64,000 bases of DNA from Pseudomonas sp. Fl4BN1 (GTDB lineage: Bacteria; Pseudomonadota; Gammaproteobacteria; Pseudomonadales; Pseudomonadaceae), in NCBI RefSeq assembly GCF_009908285.1, contig NZ_JAAARM010000005.1, positions 233,556-297,555 on the forward strand, written 5' to 3'. Position numbers and translations under genes: made by a program. The notes beneath the pieces were generated by a model. That model worked only from the letters and a program-made list of their open reading frames with translations. It did no database searches and had not been told where the DNA came from. Positions 46,537 through 55,767 of the stretch are shown here, piece by piece. Positions within the stretch are counted from its first letter, which is position 1, and every line of letters begins with the position of its first letter.

Positions 46537-47505
46537 GTGACGGATTTTCACAGCGCCGAGCCGCCTACCCCTGCCGGCCCGCACTCAAGCAACCTTGCCA
46601 TGGATCAGGCGCTGGATTGGCTGATCGAGCTGGAACATCCGACCCAAGAGCAAGTGCGCCAATTCCATCAGTGGCTGGCCGCCTCACCGCTCAACGCCCA
46701 GGCCTTCGAAAAGGCCCAGGCCCTCTGGAACGGCCCGCAAGTGGCGCAATGCGCCCAGGCTCTGGCCGCCCCAGCGAAAGTCTCGCGCCTGGCCCGCTTG
46801 CGGCCCCATTGGAAACCCCTGGCGACCGCTGCAGTACTGGTGCTCGGGCTGTTCAGCTTCAGCAACCTGCCTCTGCGCCTGCAGGCCGATCACCTGACCC
46901 TGGTGGGCGAACGCCAGCGCCTGCAGCTGGAAGACGGCTCGAAAGTACTGCTCAACACCAATTCGGCATTTTCCAGCGATATCGACGATCACCAGCGCGT
47001 GGCCCGGCTGTACCAGGGCGAAGCCTTCTTCGAGATCCCGGCCAGCCGCGGGCTGCCCCTGGAGCTGGACGCCGGTCCGGTGCGGGCCAGCGTGCGCGAT
47101 ACGGTATTTGCCGTGCGATATCTGGATGGCATTGCTCAGATCCAGGTACAGCGCGGTGACATCGACCTGCGGGCAACCCATGCCGACCAGCGCATTCGCC
47201 TGAGCGCCGGAGAGAGCATTCGCGTTGGCCCCAAAGGCTTCGACCAGCGAGCCAAGCTCGATGCCGGCAAGGACCTGGCCTGGGTCGAGGGCCGCCTGGT
47301 ATTCGAGAACTGCCCTCTCAGCCAGGTCCTGGCGGAGCTGCGGCGCTATTACCCAGGCTGGATCATCAACAGCAACCAACAACTGGCGAACGTCGCAGTG
47401 ACCGGCAACTACCGCCTGGACCAGCCTCTGGACGTGCTGCGCTCGCTGGCCCATATCACCTCGGCGCGGTTGTCGGAGTTCCCAGCGCTGGTGATTCTCA
47501 ACTGA
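46537..47505 (+). CDS. hxuR: FecR-type anti-sigma/transmembrane sensor (HxuR-like)
   Basis: A 322-residue FecR family protein. The N-terminal cytoplasmic domain (DUF4880) reads MDQALDWLIELEHPTQEQVRQFHQWLAASPLNAQAFEKAQALW. One membrane helix follows at about 90-108 (KPLATAAVLVLGLFSFSNLPL), then the periplasmic FecR domain with LEDGSKVLLNTNSAF and a C-terminal domain (NCPLSQVLAELRRYYPGWIINSN, about 260-285) that contacts the receptor STN domain. The start is GTG 46537. It relays receptor occupancy to the sigma factor. Confidence 0.9.
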   Translation: MTDFHSAEPPTPAGPHSSNLAMDQALDWLIELEHPTQEQVRQFHQWLAASPLNAQAFEKAQALWNGPQVAQCAQALAAPAKVSRLARLRPHWKPLATAAVLVLGLFSFSNLPLRLQADHLTLVGERQRLQLEDGSKVLLNTNSAFSSDIDDHQRVARLYQGEAFFEIPASRGLPLELDAGPVRASVRDTVFAVRYLDGIAQIQVQRGDIDLRATHADQRIRLSAGESIRVGPKGFDQRAKLDAGKDLAWVEGRLVFENCPLSQVLAELRRYYPGWIINSNQQLANVAVTGNYRLDQPLDVLRSLAHITSARLSEFPALVILN

Positions 47506-47517
47506 GAATAATTATTT
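47503..47517 (+). promoter_or_regulatory. Weak Fur-like site upstream of the heme receptor
   Basis: TGAGAATAATTATTT fits the 7-1-7 Fur motif TGATAAT-N-ATTATCA with three mismatches and overlaps the stop codon of the anti-sigma gene. A second inverted repeat, GCATT-TTG-AATGC, lies at about 47570-47582. Confidence 0.5.
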
Positions 47518-47626
47518 TTACGCGATCGCAATGGGTCGTACGTCTCGTTATAGCCAATGCAAGTGATTCGCATTTTGAATGCGTATCTGCACCTATAAAA
47601 GATTCGTGCGACCCGGAGCGTTTTCG

Positions 47627-50233
47627 ATGTCCCCTCGCCTCAACAGCCGATCCCCTGTTCCCGCTGCCCGCCTGCAGCAATGCACCTTGTCGCTGCTCAC
47701 CGCAGCCATCCTGCTGGCCGGCACTCAAGCCGCGCCCGTCATGGCCGCCGACGCCCCGGCAGCGTCCAGCCAGCGCATGGGCAACTACAGCTTCGCCATT
47801 GCCCAGCAACCGCTGGTCTCGGCGCTCAATGCCTTCACCGCGGTCACCGGCTGGCAAGTCGGCCTGCCCGCCGAACTGGGTGCAGGCGTCGCCTCCCCCG
47901 GCGTACACGGCTCGCTGAGCCCGGAAAAGGCCCTGGATCGGCTGCTGAACGGCACCAACCTGAGCTACCGCAAGCTGAGCAACAACAACATCGTCCTGGA
48001 GAAACGCAGCGGCGCCAATGTGGTGAACCTGCAGCAGGTAACCATCAGCGCCACTCGCCAGGAGCAGGACATCAACTCGGTGCCCAGCACCGTGAGCGTG
48101 CAGACCCGAGAAGAGCTCGACCGGCAGAACGTCAACAACATCCGCGAACTGACCCGCTATGAACCGGGTGTCTCGGTCGGTGGTGCGGGCCTTCGTGGCG
48201 GTGGTATCAGTGGCTACAACATTCGTGGCATCGACGGTGACCGGATCCTGACCCAGGTCGATGGTGTAGAAGTACCCAGCAGCTTCTTCAACGGCCCCTA
48301 CGCTGAAACCCAGCGTAACTACGTCGACCCGGAAATCATCAAGCGCGTGGAAATCCTCCGCGGCCCCGCGTCCGCGCTGTACGGCAGCAATGCCATCGGC
48401 GGCGCAGTAAGCTATTTCACCCTGGACCCGGATGACATCATCAAACCCGGACAGGATGTTGGCGCCCGCCTGAAAAGCGGTTACAGCTCCTCCGACAACA
48501 GCTGGCTGACCTCCGGCACCTTCGCTGGGCGCAGCGGTGAATTCGACGGTTTGCTGCACCTGAGCCAACGCAACGGTCGCGAAACCGAATCCTACGGCAA
48601 CACCGGCGGCACGGGCCTGAAGCGTACCGAAGCCAACCCCGAGACCGTACGCACCACCAACGTGCTGGCCAAGCTGGGCTGGGACTACAGCGACGATTCG
48701 CGCCTGGGCCTCACCTACGAGAAGTACAAGGACGACCGCGACAGCAACCAGCGCAGTGTGGTCGGCGGCCTGTTCTTCAACGGCACAGGCAGCAATCTGT
48801 ATCGCGCCCGTACCGCCAACGACACCATCACCCGCGAGCGTTTCGGCCTGGAGCACAGCTTTGCCCTCGACAGCCTCCTGGCAGACAAGGTCAAGTGGAG
48901 CCTGAACTACCAGATTGCCAAGACCGACCAGCATGCCGATGAGATCTATCAGTCCGGACGCCGTGTGGCGCGCACCCGAGATACCCTCTACCAGGAAAAG
49001 CAGTGGGTCTTCGATGCGCAACTGGACAAGGCGTTTACCCTCGCCGATACCGACCACCTGCTGACCTACGGCACCAACATCAAGCAACAGAAGGTGACCG
49101 GCTACCGTTATGGCACCGCAACCTGCCTGAACGTGGCCACCAATTGTTCGGCCATTGGCGCCCCCAGCGCATCGCGAGGGGACAGTATTGCCAAATCCAG
49201 CGACTTCCCGGACCCGACCATCAATACCTACGGCCTGTTCGTCCAGGACCAGATCCACTGGAACGACTGGACCTTCCTGCCCAGCCTGCGTTACGACTAC
49301 ACCCAGCTCAAACCCCACGTGACCGATGAGTTCACCAACACCATCGTCGCCGCCGGTGGCAAGGCCTCGGAAATCAATGCCAGCGAAAAGACCTGGCATC
49401 GTGTGTCGCCCAAGTTCGGCCTGACCTACGCCCTGACCGAGCAATACACCTGGTATGGCCAGTACGCCGAAGGCTTCCGTACGCCGACCGCCAAGGCTCT
49501 GTTCGGCCGCTTCGAGAACCCGGGTGCCGGCTACTCGGTCGCCCCCAACCCGGACCTGAAACCGGAAAAGAGCAAAAGCTGGGAAACCGGCCTGCGTGGC
49601 AACTTCGAGCACGGCAACTTCGATGTGTCGGTGTTCTATAACAAGTACAGCGACTTCATTAACGAAGACGCCATCGCTCCCGGCTACAACCAAATCAAGT
49701 TCCAGACCGCCAACATCAAGCACGCCACCATCAAGGGCGCGGAAGTCAAAGGCCGCCTGAACCTGGATGCCGTGGGTGCCCCGCAAGGCCTCTACACACT
49801 GGGTTCGGTGGCATATGCCTACGGTCGCAATGCCGATAACGGTGAACCGCTCAACAGCGTGAACCCGCTCAAGGCGGTATTTGGCCTGGGCTACGACCAG
49901 GACAAATACGGCACCTTGCTCAGCTGGACCCTGGTCAAGCGCAAGGATCGGGTCGATGACACTGCGTTCAAAGCCCCGGACGGCCTGGCCAGCAGCAGCC
50001 AGTTCAAGACCCCGGGCTTCGGCATCCTCGACCTGAGCGGTTTCTACAAGGTCACCGATGACCTCACGATGAACGCTGGCGTGTACAACCTGACCGACAA
50101 GAAATACTGGAACTGGGATGACGTGCGTGGCTACGACGGAGTTGGAGAGGCCGGCATGCTCAACCCCGCCAACCTCGACCGCCTGACCCAGCCGGGTCGC
50201 AACTTCTCGGTCAACCTGATCTGGGATATCTGA
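47627..50233 (+). CDS. hxuA: TonB-dependent heme receptor with signalling domain (HxuA-like)
   Basis: An 868-residue outer-membrane receptor. It has a signal peptide (about 1-41), an STN domain (about 50-125: YSFAIAQQPLVSALNAFTAVTGWQVGLPAEL) for transmembrane signalling, TonB box VTISATR at about 137, a plug domain with YNIRGIDGDRILTQVDGVEVP, and a 22-strand barrel. The heme loop has FRTP (617-620) and NPDL (641-644), but no His between them; Tyr636 is there instead. The barrel ends RNFSVNLIWDI. ATG 47627 with GGAG upstream. Heme uptake is supported by hemO downstream. Confidence 0.9.
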   Translation: MSPRLNSRSPVPAARLQQCTLSLLTAAILLAGTQAAPVMAADAPAASSQRMGNYSFAIAQQPLVSALNAFTAVTGWQVGLPAELGAGVASPGVHGSLSPEKALDRLLNGTNLSYRKLSNNNIVLEKRSGANVVNLQQVTISATRQEQDINSVPSTVSVQTREELDRQNVNNIRELTRYEPGVSVGGAGLRGGGISGYNIRGIDGDRILTQVDGVEVPSSFFNGPYAETQRNYVDPEIIKRVEILRGPASALYGSNAIGGAVSYFTLDPDDIIKPGQDVGARLKSGYSSSDNSWLTSGTFAGRSGEFDGLLHLSQRNGRETESYGNTGGTGLKRTEANPETVRTTNVLAKLGWDYSDDSRLGLTYEKYKDDRDSNQRSVVGGLFFNGTGSNLYRARTANDTITRERFGLEHSFALDSLLADKVKWSLNYQIAKTDQHADEIYQSGRRVARTRDTLYQEKQWVFDAQLDKAFTLADTDHLLTYGTNIKQQKVTGYRYGTATCLNVATNCSAIGAPSASRGDSIAKSSDFPDPTINTYGLFVQDQIHWNDWTFLPSLRYDYTQLKPHVTDEFTNTIVAAGGKASEINASEKTWHRVSPKFGLTYALTEQYTWYGQYAEGFRTPTAKALFGRFENPGAGYSVAPNPDLKPEKSKSWETGLRGNFEHGNFDVSVFYNKYSDFINEDAIAPGYNQIKFQTANIKHATIKGAEVKGRLNLDAVGAPQGLYTLGSVAYAYGRNADNGEPLNSVNPLKAVFGLGYDQDKYGTLLSWTLVKRKDRVDDTAFKAPDGLASSSQFKTPGFGILDLSGFYKVTDDLTMNAGVYNLTDKKYWNWDDVRGYDGVGEAGMLNPANLDRLTQPGRNFSVNLIWDI

Positions 50234-50345
50234 TGCATCCGCTCCTCGCTGCTCTTTTTCATCCGGGGCAGTGAGGATTTTTTACTGTGTCGCGTCTTCT
50301 TGTTCGTCTAGTCACTAAGTGCCTCTCATTCTCAAGGACATCTGC

Positions 50346-50954
50346 ATGACCTCTCAGGATTCCTCCCAGCGTCATCACCTGCGTTCCCAGCGTCTGAACC
50401 AGATCACCCATGAGCCGCATGCCAAGCTCGATGCTCTGGTCAAGGCCCACGCGCCTTTTGAAACCCAAGGTGCTTTCGCCCGCTTCGTGGTAGCCCAGTA
50501 CCTGTTCCAATCGGAACTGGTGGACCTGTACAACGATGCCGAACTGATCAAGATCGTCCCGGACCTGGCCGAGCGTTGCCGCGCCGAAGCGGCCAAGGCT
50601 GACCTTGCCGATCTGGAAACCGAAATCCCGGCACCGGTAACGGGCGCAGTCAGCAATCCGAGCAAGGCCCAAGCCCTGGGCTGGATCTTCGTCTCCGAGG
50701 GTTCCAAGCTCGGTGCCGCGTTCCTGATCAAGCGCGCCGTGAACCTGGGCATGAGCGAAACCTTCGGTGCCCGTCACCTGGGCGAGCCGGCCGGTGGCCG
50801 TGCCGAAGGCTGGAAAACCTTCACCCGCATCCTCGACGGTCTGGAGTTCACTGCCGAAGAAGAAGCCGCAGCAGAAAAAGGCGCCCTGGATGCCTTCAAC
50901 CGCTTCACCGTGCTGCTGGAACAGGCTTACTCCAGCGCAGCACAACCGGCCTGA
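50346..50954 (+). CDS. hemO: Heme oxygenase (HemO/PigA type)
   Basis: Degrades heme to biliverdin, CO and iron. The 202 residues match P. aeruginosa HemO as I recall it: LRSQRLNQITHEPHAKLDALVKAHAPF with proximal His25, FARFVVAQYLFQSELVDLYND, ALGWIFVSEGSKLGAAFLIKRA with the distal-helix Gly-rich part, and ARHLGEPAGGRAEGWKTFTRILDG. ATG 50346 has AAGGA upstream. It follows the receptor by 112 bases, making a compact uptake-and-use operon. Confidence 0.94.
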   Translation: MTSQDSSQRHHLRSQRLNQITHEPHAKLDALVKAHAPFETQGAFARFVVAQYLFQSELVDLYNDAELIKIVPDLAERCRAEAAKADLADLETEIPAPVTGAVSNPSKAQALGWIFVSEGSKLGAAFLIKRAVNLGMSETFGARHLGEPAGGRAEGWKTFTRILDGLEFTAEEEAAAEKGALDAFNRFTVLLEQAYSSAAQPA

Positions 50955-51073
50955 CCGGCGTAGTTGCGGGCAGGTTGGCCACTGTATAGTGCCGCCCTGC
51001 CTGCAGCGGTATTTTGTCGGCCGGCCCGCACTCCGGATTGAGCCATAAGGCGCGTTACCTCATCATCGAAGCC

Positions 51074-51490
51074 ATGACCCGCACTCCTCCCTCCTCGTCA
51101 AGAATTTCCCGCTTGCTGTTCGGCGTACTGGCCTATGTCAGCCTGGCCATAGGCCTGATCGCCATTGTCGTGCCCGGCCTGCCAACCACCGAATTCATCC
51201 TGCTGGCCGCCTGGGCCGCCACCAAGAGCTCACCTCGGCTCAGTGCCTGGATGGAGAACCACCGCCTGTTCGGCCCGATCCTGAGCAACTGGCGCAACGG
51301 CAGGATCATCAACCGCAAGGCCAAGATCAGCGCCACCGTGAGCATGCTGCTGTGCGCCGGCTTGATGCTGACCCTGCTCAACCACCACTGGACGATGTAC
51401 GCCGCAATCGCCGGCATGACCCTGGGCAACCTGTGGATCTGGTCACGTCCCGAGGCTCTACCACAAGCCTCTTGCCCTCCACCCCTGTAG
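51074..51490 (+). CDS. YbaN-family (DUF454) inner-membrane protein
   Basis: A 138-residue protein with an N-terminal hairpin of two hydrophobic segments (LLFGVLAYVSLAIGLIAIVVPGLPTTEFILLAAWAATKSSPRLSAWMENHRLFGP) and two more near the C-terminus. VPGLPTTEFILLAAWAxxKSS and NWRNGRxIxRKAK are DUF454 signatures. Function unknown; homologues in some pseudomonads sit near hemO-type genes. ATG 51074. Its TAG stop is in the start of a REP half (CTGTAG). Confidence 0.88.
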   Translation: MTRTPPSSSRISRLLFGVLAYVSLAIGLIAIVVPGLPTTEFILLAAWAATKSSPRLSAWMENHRLFGPILSNWRNGRIINRKAKISATVSMLLCAGLMLTLLNHHWTMYAAIAGMTLGNLWIWSRPEALPQASCPPPL

Positions 51491-51511
51491 GAGCCGGCAG
51501 GCTGGCGTAGG
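51485..51511. repeat. Degenerate REP element overlapping a stop codon
   Basis: CTGTAGGAGCCGGCAGGCTG followed by GCGTAGG resembles a REP half in which the loop is altered; its TAG (51488-51490) ends the YbaN-family gene. Confidence 0.6.
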
Positions 51512-51661
51512 CGGGTCTTTTCCAGCGACACCTACCGTTCGTCGGCAACACCTCACGCAAAGACCGGCCAAGCCGATGTTCCGGGCATAGCGCTGAATGG
51601 ACTTGGCGAGCGGAGTCATCCGATTCCGCGCTTTCCATCCGTCCTTTCGCGAGATCGCCCC

Positions 51662-53806
51662 ATGTTCGACTCTCTCTCCATTCGCCTGAAAATCGTACTG
51701 TTGTCTGGACTGTGCCTGTTGGGCGTGGTGGCACTGATCGTCGGCATGAACCTCTACCAGAGCCAGCAGAACAACCAGCTGGTCAACACCTCCAGCACGC
51801 GAATGCTGACTGCCGGGGTCGAGGAGTTGCTGCAGGCCAAGGCTGCCGACCAGGCCGTGCGCATCCAGAAGACCTTCGGCGAGAGCCAGTTGGTGATCAC
51901 CGCCCTGGCGGACCAGGTGCGCGATCTGCGGGAGCTGGCGAACAAGCGCGGGCTGGACGCCTCGGCCCTGCGCGAAGAGCTCAACCACAGCCTGAAAACC
52001 GCCTTCGAACGCAACCCCAAGGTGCTCGGCATCTGGCTTGCCTACGAACCCAATGCCCTGGATGGCAAGGACAGCGAGTTCGCCAATGACGCTGCCCGCG
52101 TCTCCAATGAGCGCGGACGCTTCGCCACCTACTGGAGCCGCTCCGGTGGCCAGCAACTGAACACCGTGATGGTCGAGGAGGACCTGACCAAGACCACCCT
52201 CAACCTCAGCGGCACTCCGTACAACATCTGGTACACCTGCCCCCGAGACACACGCCGGATCTGCCTGCTCGACCCCTATGCCGACACCATCGGCGAGGAC
52301 AAGAAACAGGTGCTGATGACCAGTATCTCCCTGCCATTGCTGGTGGACGGCAAAGTGATCGGAGTGATTGGCGTCGACATTGCCCTGGACTCCCTGCAAG
52401 CCGCCGCTGGCGAATCCCAGCGCTACCTGTTCGGCGGTGCCGGGCACATGATGATCGTCGCCGGCAGCGGCCTGCTGGCAGCCGTCGGCGCTGACGCCGG
52501 CCAGGTCGGCAAGAACATCAATGAAACCCTCGGTACCCAGGGCAAGGACATCCTTGCAGTGCTCGCTGGCAGCCAGTCGAAAATCCTCCAACAAGGCGAC
52601 TTGATCCGTGCGGTCTACCCGTTCAGTCCGATTGCCGATGCCAAGCCCTGGGGCGTGACCATCGACCTGCCGCAACAGGTACTGCTGGCAGACTCGGTAA
52701 AGCTGCAGAACCTGCTGGATGAAGCCCAGACCAGTGGCACCGTGAAAACCGTGCTGGTGGCCATCGGCGCCGGCCTGCTGGGCCTGCTGCTGATCTGGCT
52801 CAGTGCCTCGGGCGTGACCCGGCCGATCAACAGCGTGGCACAGATGCTCAAGGCCATCGCCAGCGGCGACGGCGACCTGACCCAACGCCTGAACTACAGC
52901 AAGAAAGACGAACTCGGCGAGCTGGTCAGCTGGTTCAACCGCTTCCTCGACAAGCTGCAACCGACCATCACGCAAATCAAGCAGAGCATCATCGAGGCCC
53001 GCGGCACCGCAGACAAGTCTTCGGAAATCGCCCGTCAGACCAGCGAAGGCATGCAGGTGCAGTTCCGCGAGATCGACCAGGTCGCCACCGCCTCCAACGA
53101 AATGAGTGCCACCGCCCACGACGTTGCCAACAGCGCCTCCAACGCCGCCCAGGCGGCCCGTGGCGCCGACCAGTCAGCCAAGGAGGGCATGACCATCATC
53201 GAGCGCAGCACCCAAGACATCAGCCTGCTGGCCGACGAAGTCAGCAAGGCCGTAGGCGAAGTCGAGGCCCTGGCCGTCAGCAGCGAGCAAATCGGTTCGG
53301 TGCTGGAAGTGATCCGCAGCATTGCCGAACAGACCAACCTGCTGGCCCTCAACGCCGCCATCGAAGCGGCCCGTGCCGGCGAAAGCGGTCGCGGCTTCGC
53401 CGTGGTAGCCGATGAAGTCCGCAACCTGGCCAAGCGTACCCAGGACTCGGTGGAAGAGATCCGCGTGGTGATCGAACGCATCCAGACCGGCACCCGCGAT
53501 GTGGTGACCACCATGCACGCCAGCCAGAGCCAGGCGCAAAACAATGCCGGACAGATCCAGCAAGCGGTCCAGGCCCTAGGCAAGATCAGCGATGCGGTCA
53601 CCGTAATCAGCGACATGAACCTGCAGATCGCCAGCGCTGCGGAGCAACAAAGCGCCGTGGCCGAAGAGGTCAACCGCAACGTCTCGGCGATCCGCAGCGT
53701 GACCGAAACCTTGACCGAGCAAGCCAGCGAATCGGCTCAGGTCAGCAGCCAGCTCAATGCCCTGGCCACCCAGCAGATGAAACTGATGGACCAGTTCCGG
53801 GTGTAA
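51662..53806 (+). CDS. Methyl-accepting chemotaxis protein with dCache sensor
   Basis: A 714-residue chemoreceptor. TM1 is about 10-32, a periplasmic double-Cache domain spans about 35-360 and TM2 is about 363-385 ([20 protein letters not shown]). HAMP follows, then a full signalling domain with [41 protein letters not shown]. The sensor carries [20 protein letters not shown] at about 187-206, then [15 protein letters not shown]. The aromatic pair and the Asp of the last motif resemble amine- or amino-acid-binding dCache receptors; the McpU/TlpQ polyamine group is possible but not proven. It converges with arcD, next to the arginine deiminase cluster. Confidence 0.9.
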   Translation: MFDSLSIRLKIVLLSGLCLLGVVALIVGMNLYQSQQNNQLVNTSSTRMLTAGVEELLQAKAADQAVRIQKTFGESQLVITALADQVRDLRELANKRGLDASALREELNHSLKTAFERNPKVLGIWLAYEPNALDGKDSEFANDAARVSNERGRFATYWSRSGGQQLNTVMVEEDLTKTTLNLSGTPYNIWYTCPRDTRRICLLDPYADTIGEDKKQVLMTSISLPLLVDGKVIGVIGVDIALDSLQAAAGESQRYLFGGAGHMMIVAGSGLLAAVGADAGQVGKNINETLGTQGKDILAVLAGSQSKILQQGDLIRAVYPFSPIADAKPWGVTIDLPQQVLLADSVKLQNLLDEAQTSGTVKTVLVAIGAGLLGLLLIWLSASGVTRPINSVAQMLKAIASGDGDLTQRLNYSKKDELGELVSWFNRFLDKLQPTITQIKQSIIEARGTADKSSEIARQTSEGMQVQFREIDQVATASNEMSATAHDVANSASNAAQAARGADQSAKEGMTIIERSTQDISLLADEVSKAVGEVEALAVSSEQIGSVLEVIRSIAEQTNLLALNAAIEAARAGESGRGFAVVADEVRNLAKRTQDSVEEIRVVIERIQTGTRDVVTTMHASQSQAQNNAGQIQQAVQALGKISDAVTVISDMNLQIASAAEQQSAVAEEVNRNVSAIRSVTETLTEQASESAQVSSQLNALATQQMKLMDQFRV

Positions 53807-53838
53807 GGCTCGTGCTGAGGGTGCACTGGGGCGGCTTT

Positions 53839-53861
53839 CTCCGGCAAGCCGGCTCCTACAC
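53839..53861. repeat. Single REP element
   Basis: CTCCGGCAAGCCGGCTCCTA lies between the convergent chemoreceptor and arcD2 stops; a weaker GGGGCTGGCTTGCC follows at about 53866-53880 and could form the other arm. Confidence 0.7.
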
Positions 53862-53887
53862 CCGCAGGGGCTGGCTTGCCATGTCAC

Positions 53888-55315
53888 TCACAGCGCCAGC
53901 AAGCCGCTGTACAGGCCATAGGCCGCCAACGACGCGCCAATGATCACCGCCGTGAAGATCAACTTCTCCAGCGTGGTGAACAGCGGTTCGCCCTGCTCAC
54001 GCTTGGCCTTGGCGAACAGCACCACGCCGGGGGCGTAGAGCAGGGCCGACAACAGCAAGTACTTCAAGCCGCCGGCGTACAGCAGCCAGATCGCGTAGCT
54101 CAGGGCCACGACGGCAATCAAGAGGTCCTTGAACCGCTCCCGGGACGCCTGCTCGTAGGTTTCCCCGCGGCCGCTGAGCAGCACCGCATAGGCCGCCGAC
54201 CACAGGTAAGGCACCAGGATCATCGACGATGCCAGGTAGATCAGGCTGGTGTAGGTGCCGGCGGAGAACAGGGTGATCAGCAGGAATATCTGGATCATCA
54301 CGTTGGTCAGCCACAAGGCATTGACCGGCACGTGGTTGACGTTTTCCTTCTTCAGGAAGGCCGGCATGGTCCGGTCCCGGGCAGTGGCGTAGAGGATTTC
54401 CGCGCACAGCAAGGCCCAGGACAGCAAGGCGCCCAATAGGGAAACCGCCAGACCGATGCTGATCAGCAAGGCGCCCCAGGGGCCAACGATATGTTCCAGC
54501 ACCGCCGCCAGGGAAGGGTTCTGCAGCTTGGCCAATTCCGGCTGGCTCATGATCCCCAGGGACAGCACGTTCACCAGCACCAGCAACGCCAGCACCCCGA
54601 GAAAGCCGATCACCGTGGCCCGCCCGACATCCGCGCGCTTCTGCGCCCGGGCCGAGTAGACGCTGGCGCCCTCGATGCCAATGAACACGAACACCGTGAC
54701 CAGCATCATGTTGCGCACCTGGTCCATCACCCCACCAAAATTCGGATTACTGCGGCCCCAGATATCGCGAGTGAAGATGTCCGCCTTGAAGGCCACGGCG
54801 GCGATAACGATGAACATCACCAGCGGCACGATCTTCGCGACCGTGGTCAATTGGTTGATGAAGGTCGCCTCTTTGATCCCGCGCAACACCAGGAAATGCA
54901 CCGCCCAGAGCAGCAACGAGGCGCAGCCGATGGCCACCGGGGTGTTGCCTTGGCCGAACACCGGGAAAAAGTAACCCAGGGTGCTGAACAGCAGGACAAA
55001 GTAGCCAACGTTACCCAGCCAGGCACTGATCCAGTAGCCCCAGGCCGAGGAAAAACCCATGTAGTCGCCAAAGCCGGCCTTGGCATAGGCATAGACCCCG
55101 GAATCCAGCTCCGGCTTGCGGTTGGCCAGGGTCTGGAAAACAAAGGCCAGTGTCAGCATGCCAATGGCAGTGATCCCCCAGCCAATCAACACCGCCCCGG
55201 CATCGGCCCGGGCAGCCATGTTTTGCGGCAAGGAGAAGATCCCTCCGCCAATCATGGAACCCACCACCAGGGCAATCAGTGCACCGAGTTGAAGCTTCTG
55301 CGCCGGTTGTGACAT
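53888..55315 (-). CDS. arcD2: Arginine:ornithine antiporter, ArcD paralogue
   Basis: A 475-residue APC-type membrane antiporter, about 12-13 helices. The start is LGALIALVVGSMIGGGIFSLPQNMAARADAGAVLIGWGITAIGMLTLAFVFQTLANRKPELDSGVYAYAKAGFGDYMGFSSAWGYW. It is highly similar along its whole length to the arcD encoded divergently, and the same length. It therefore exchanges arginine for ornithine, but a different basic amino acid or agmatine/putrescine is possible. SD AGGTAGGG. It is monocistronic and not linked to arcA. Confidence 0.9.
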   Translation of the reverse strand: MSQPAQKLQLGALIALVVGSMIGGGIFSLPQNMAARADAGAVLIGWGITAIGMLTLAFVFQTLANRKPELDSGVYAYAKAGFGDYMGFSSAWGYWISAWLGNVGYFVLLFSTLGYFFPVFGQGNTPVAIGCASLLLWAVHFLVLRGIKEATFINQLTTVAKIVPLVMFIVIAAVAFKADIFTRDIWGRSNPNFGGVMDQVRNMMLVTVFVFIGIEGASVYSARAQKRADVGRATVIGFLGVLALLVLVNVLSLGIMSQPELAKLQNPSLAAVLEHIVGPWGALLISIGLAVSLLGALLSWALLCAEILYATARDRTMPAFLKKENVNHVPVNALWLTNVMIQIFLLITLFSAGTYTSLIYLASSMILVPYLWSAAYAVLLSGRGETYEQASRERFKDLLIAVVALSYAIWLLYAGGLKYLLLSALLYAPGVVLFAKAKREQGEPLFTTLEKLIFTAVIIGASLAAYGLYSGLLAL

Positions 55316-55767
55316 CCCTACCTCTGCATCAGTGAGCCGATCTGGCGATAAACCTACACGGAATTAAATAACTTCTTCAAATTTACGTCTAACAGTAACA
55401 GTCAATTATTCATCACTTATGCATCAGGTCTTTGGATACCCTCCAGAAGGCCCTGAATAACCGACTGTTTTGTTTGGAATATGCACTAAGTGCCATCACT
55501 ACCAAATAATTAACTGAACACTCGCGTGGGTTTGCACATTCTTGAAAACGGTCTAGTTTCAAACGGCGTCGTCAATGAGAACCACTACTGACAAGAAGAT
55601 CGCAACGCCTCTGGAATGGCCCTCTCGGGGCAGCATTCTACCTCTCGCAATAAATCTTAAGTCATTCATTCACAACGGAATGTAGCAATGAACTGATCTG
55701 AGTCAGCTGTTTTGATAGCAAGCAGATTTACTCTGACGTCTCTCTCCTCCTGCATTGGAGTCATGCA
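55316..55767. other. Intergenic region between divergent arcD genes
   Basis: This 452-base stretch has no plausible gene and is AT-rich, and should hold both promoters. A half-conserved Anr-like site, TTGAT-AGCA-AGCAG, is at 55712-55725, but its spacing to the ATG (43 bases) leaves almost no leader, so I do not assign it. The plus-side leader has GGAGTCATGCA before ATG 55768. ArgR-type sites could not be identified by eye. Confidence 0.5.

Noticed and set aside
47498..49786. 762-codon open frame antisense to the heme receptor
   Set aside because: Long antisense frames are common in GC-rich Pseudomonas genes; its translation has no domain and the receptor on the plus strand is unmistakable.
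55712..55725. TTGAT-AGCA-AGCAG as an Anr box for arcD
   Set aside because: Only the first half matches well and the position would put the transcription start within about 8 bases of the start codon, over the Shine-Dalgarno sequence.
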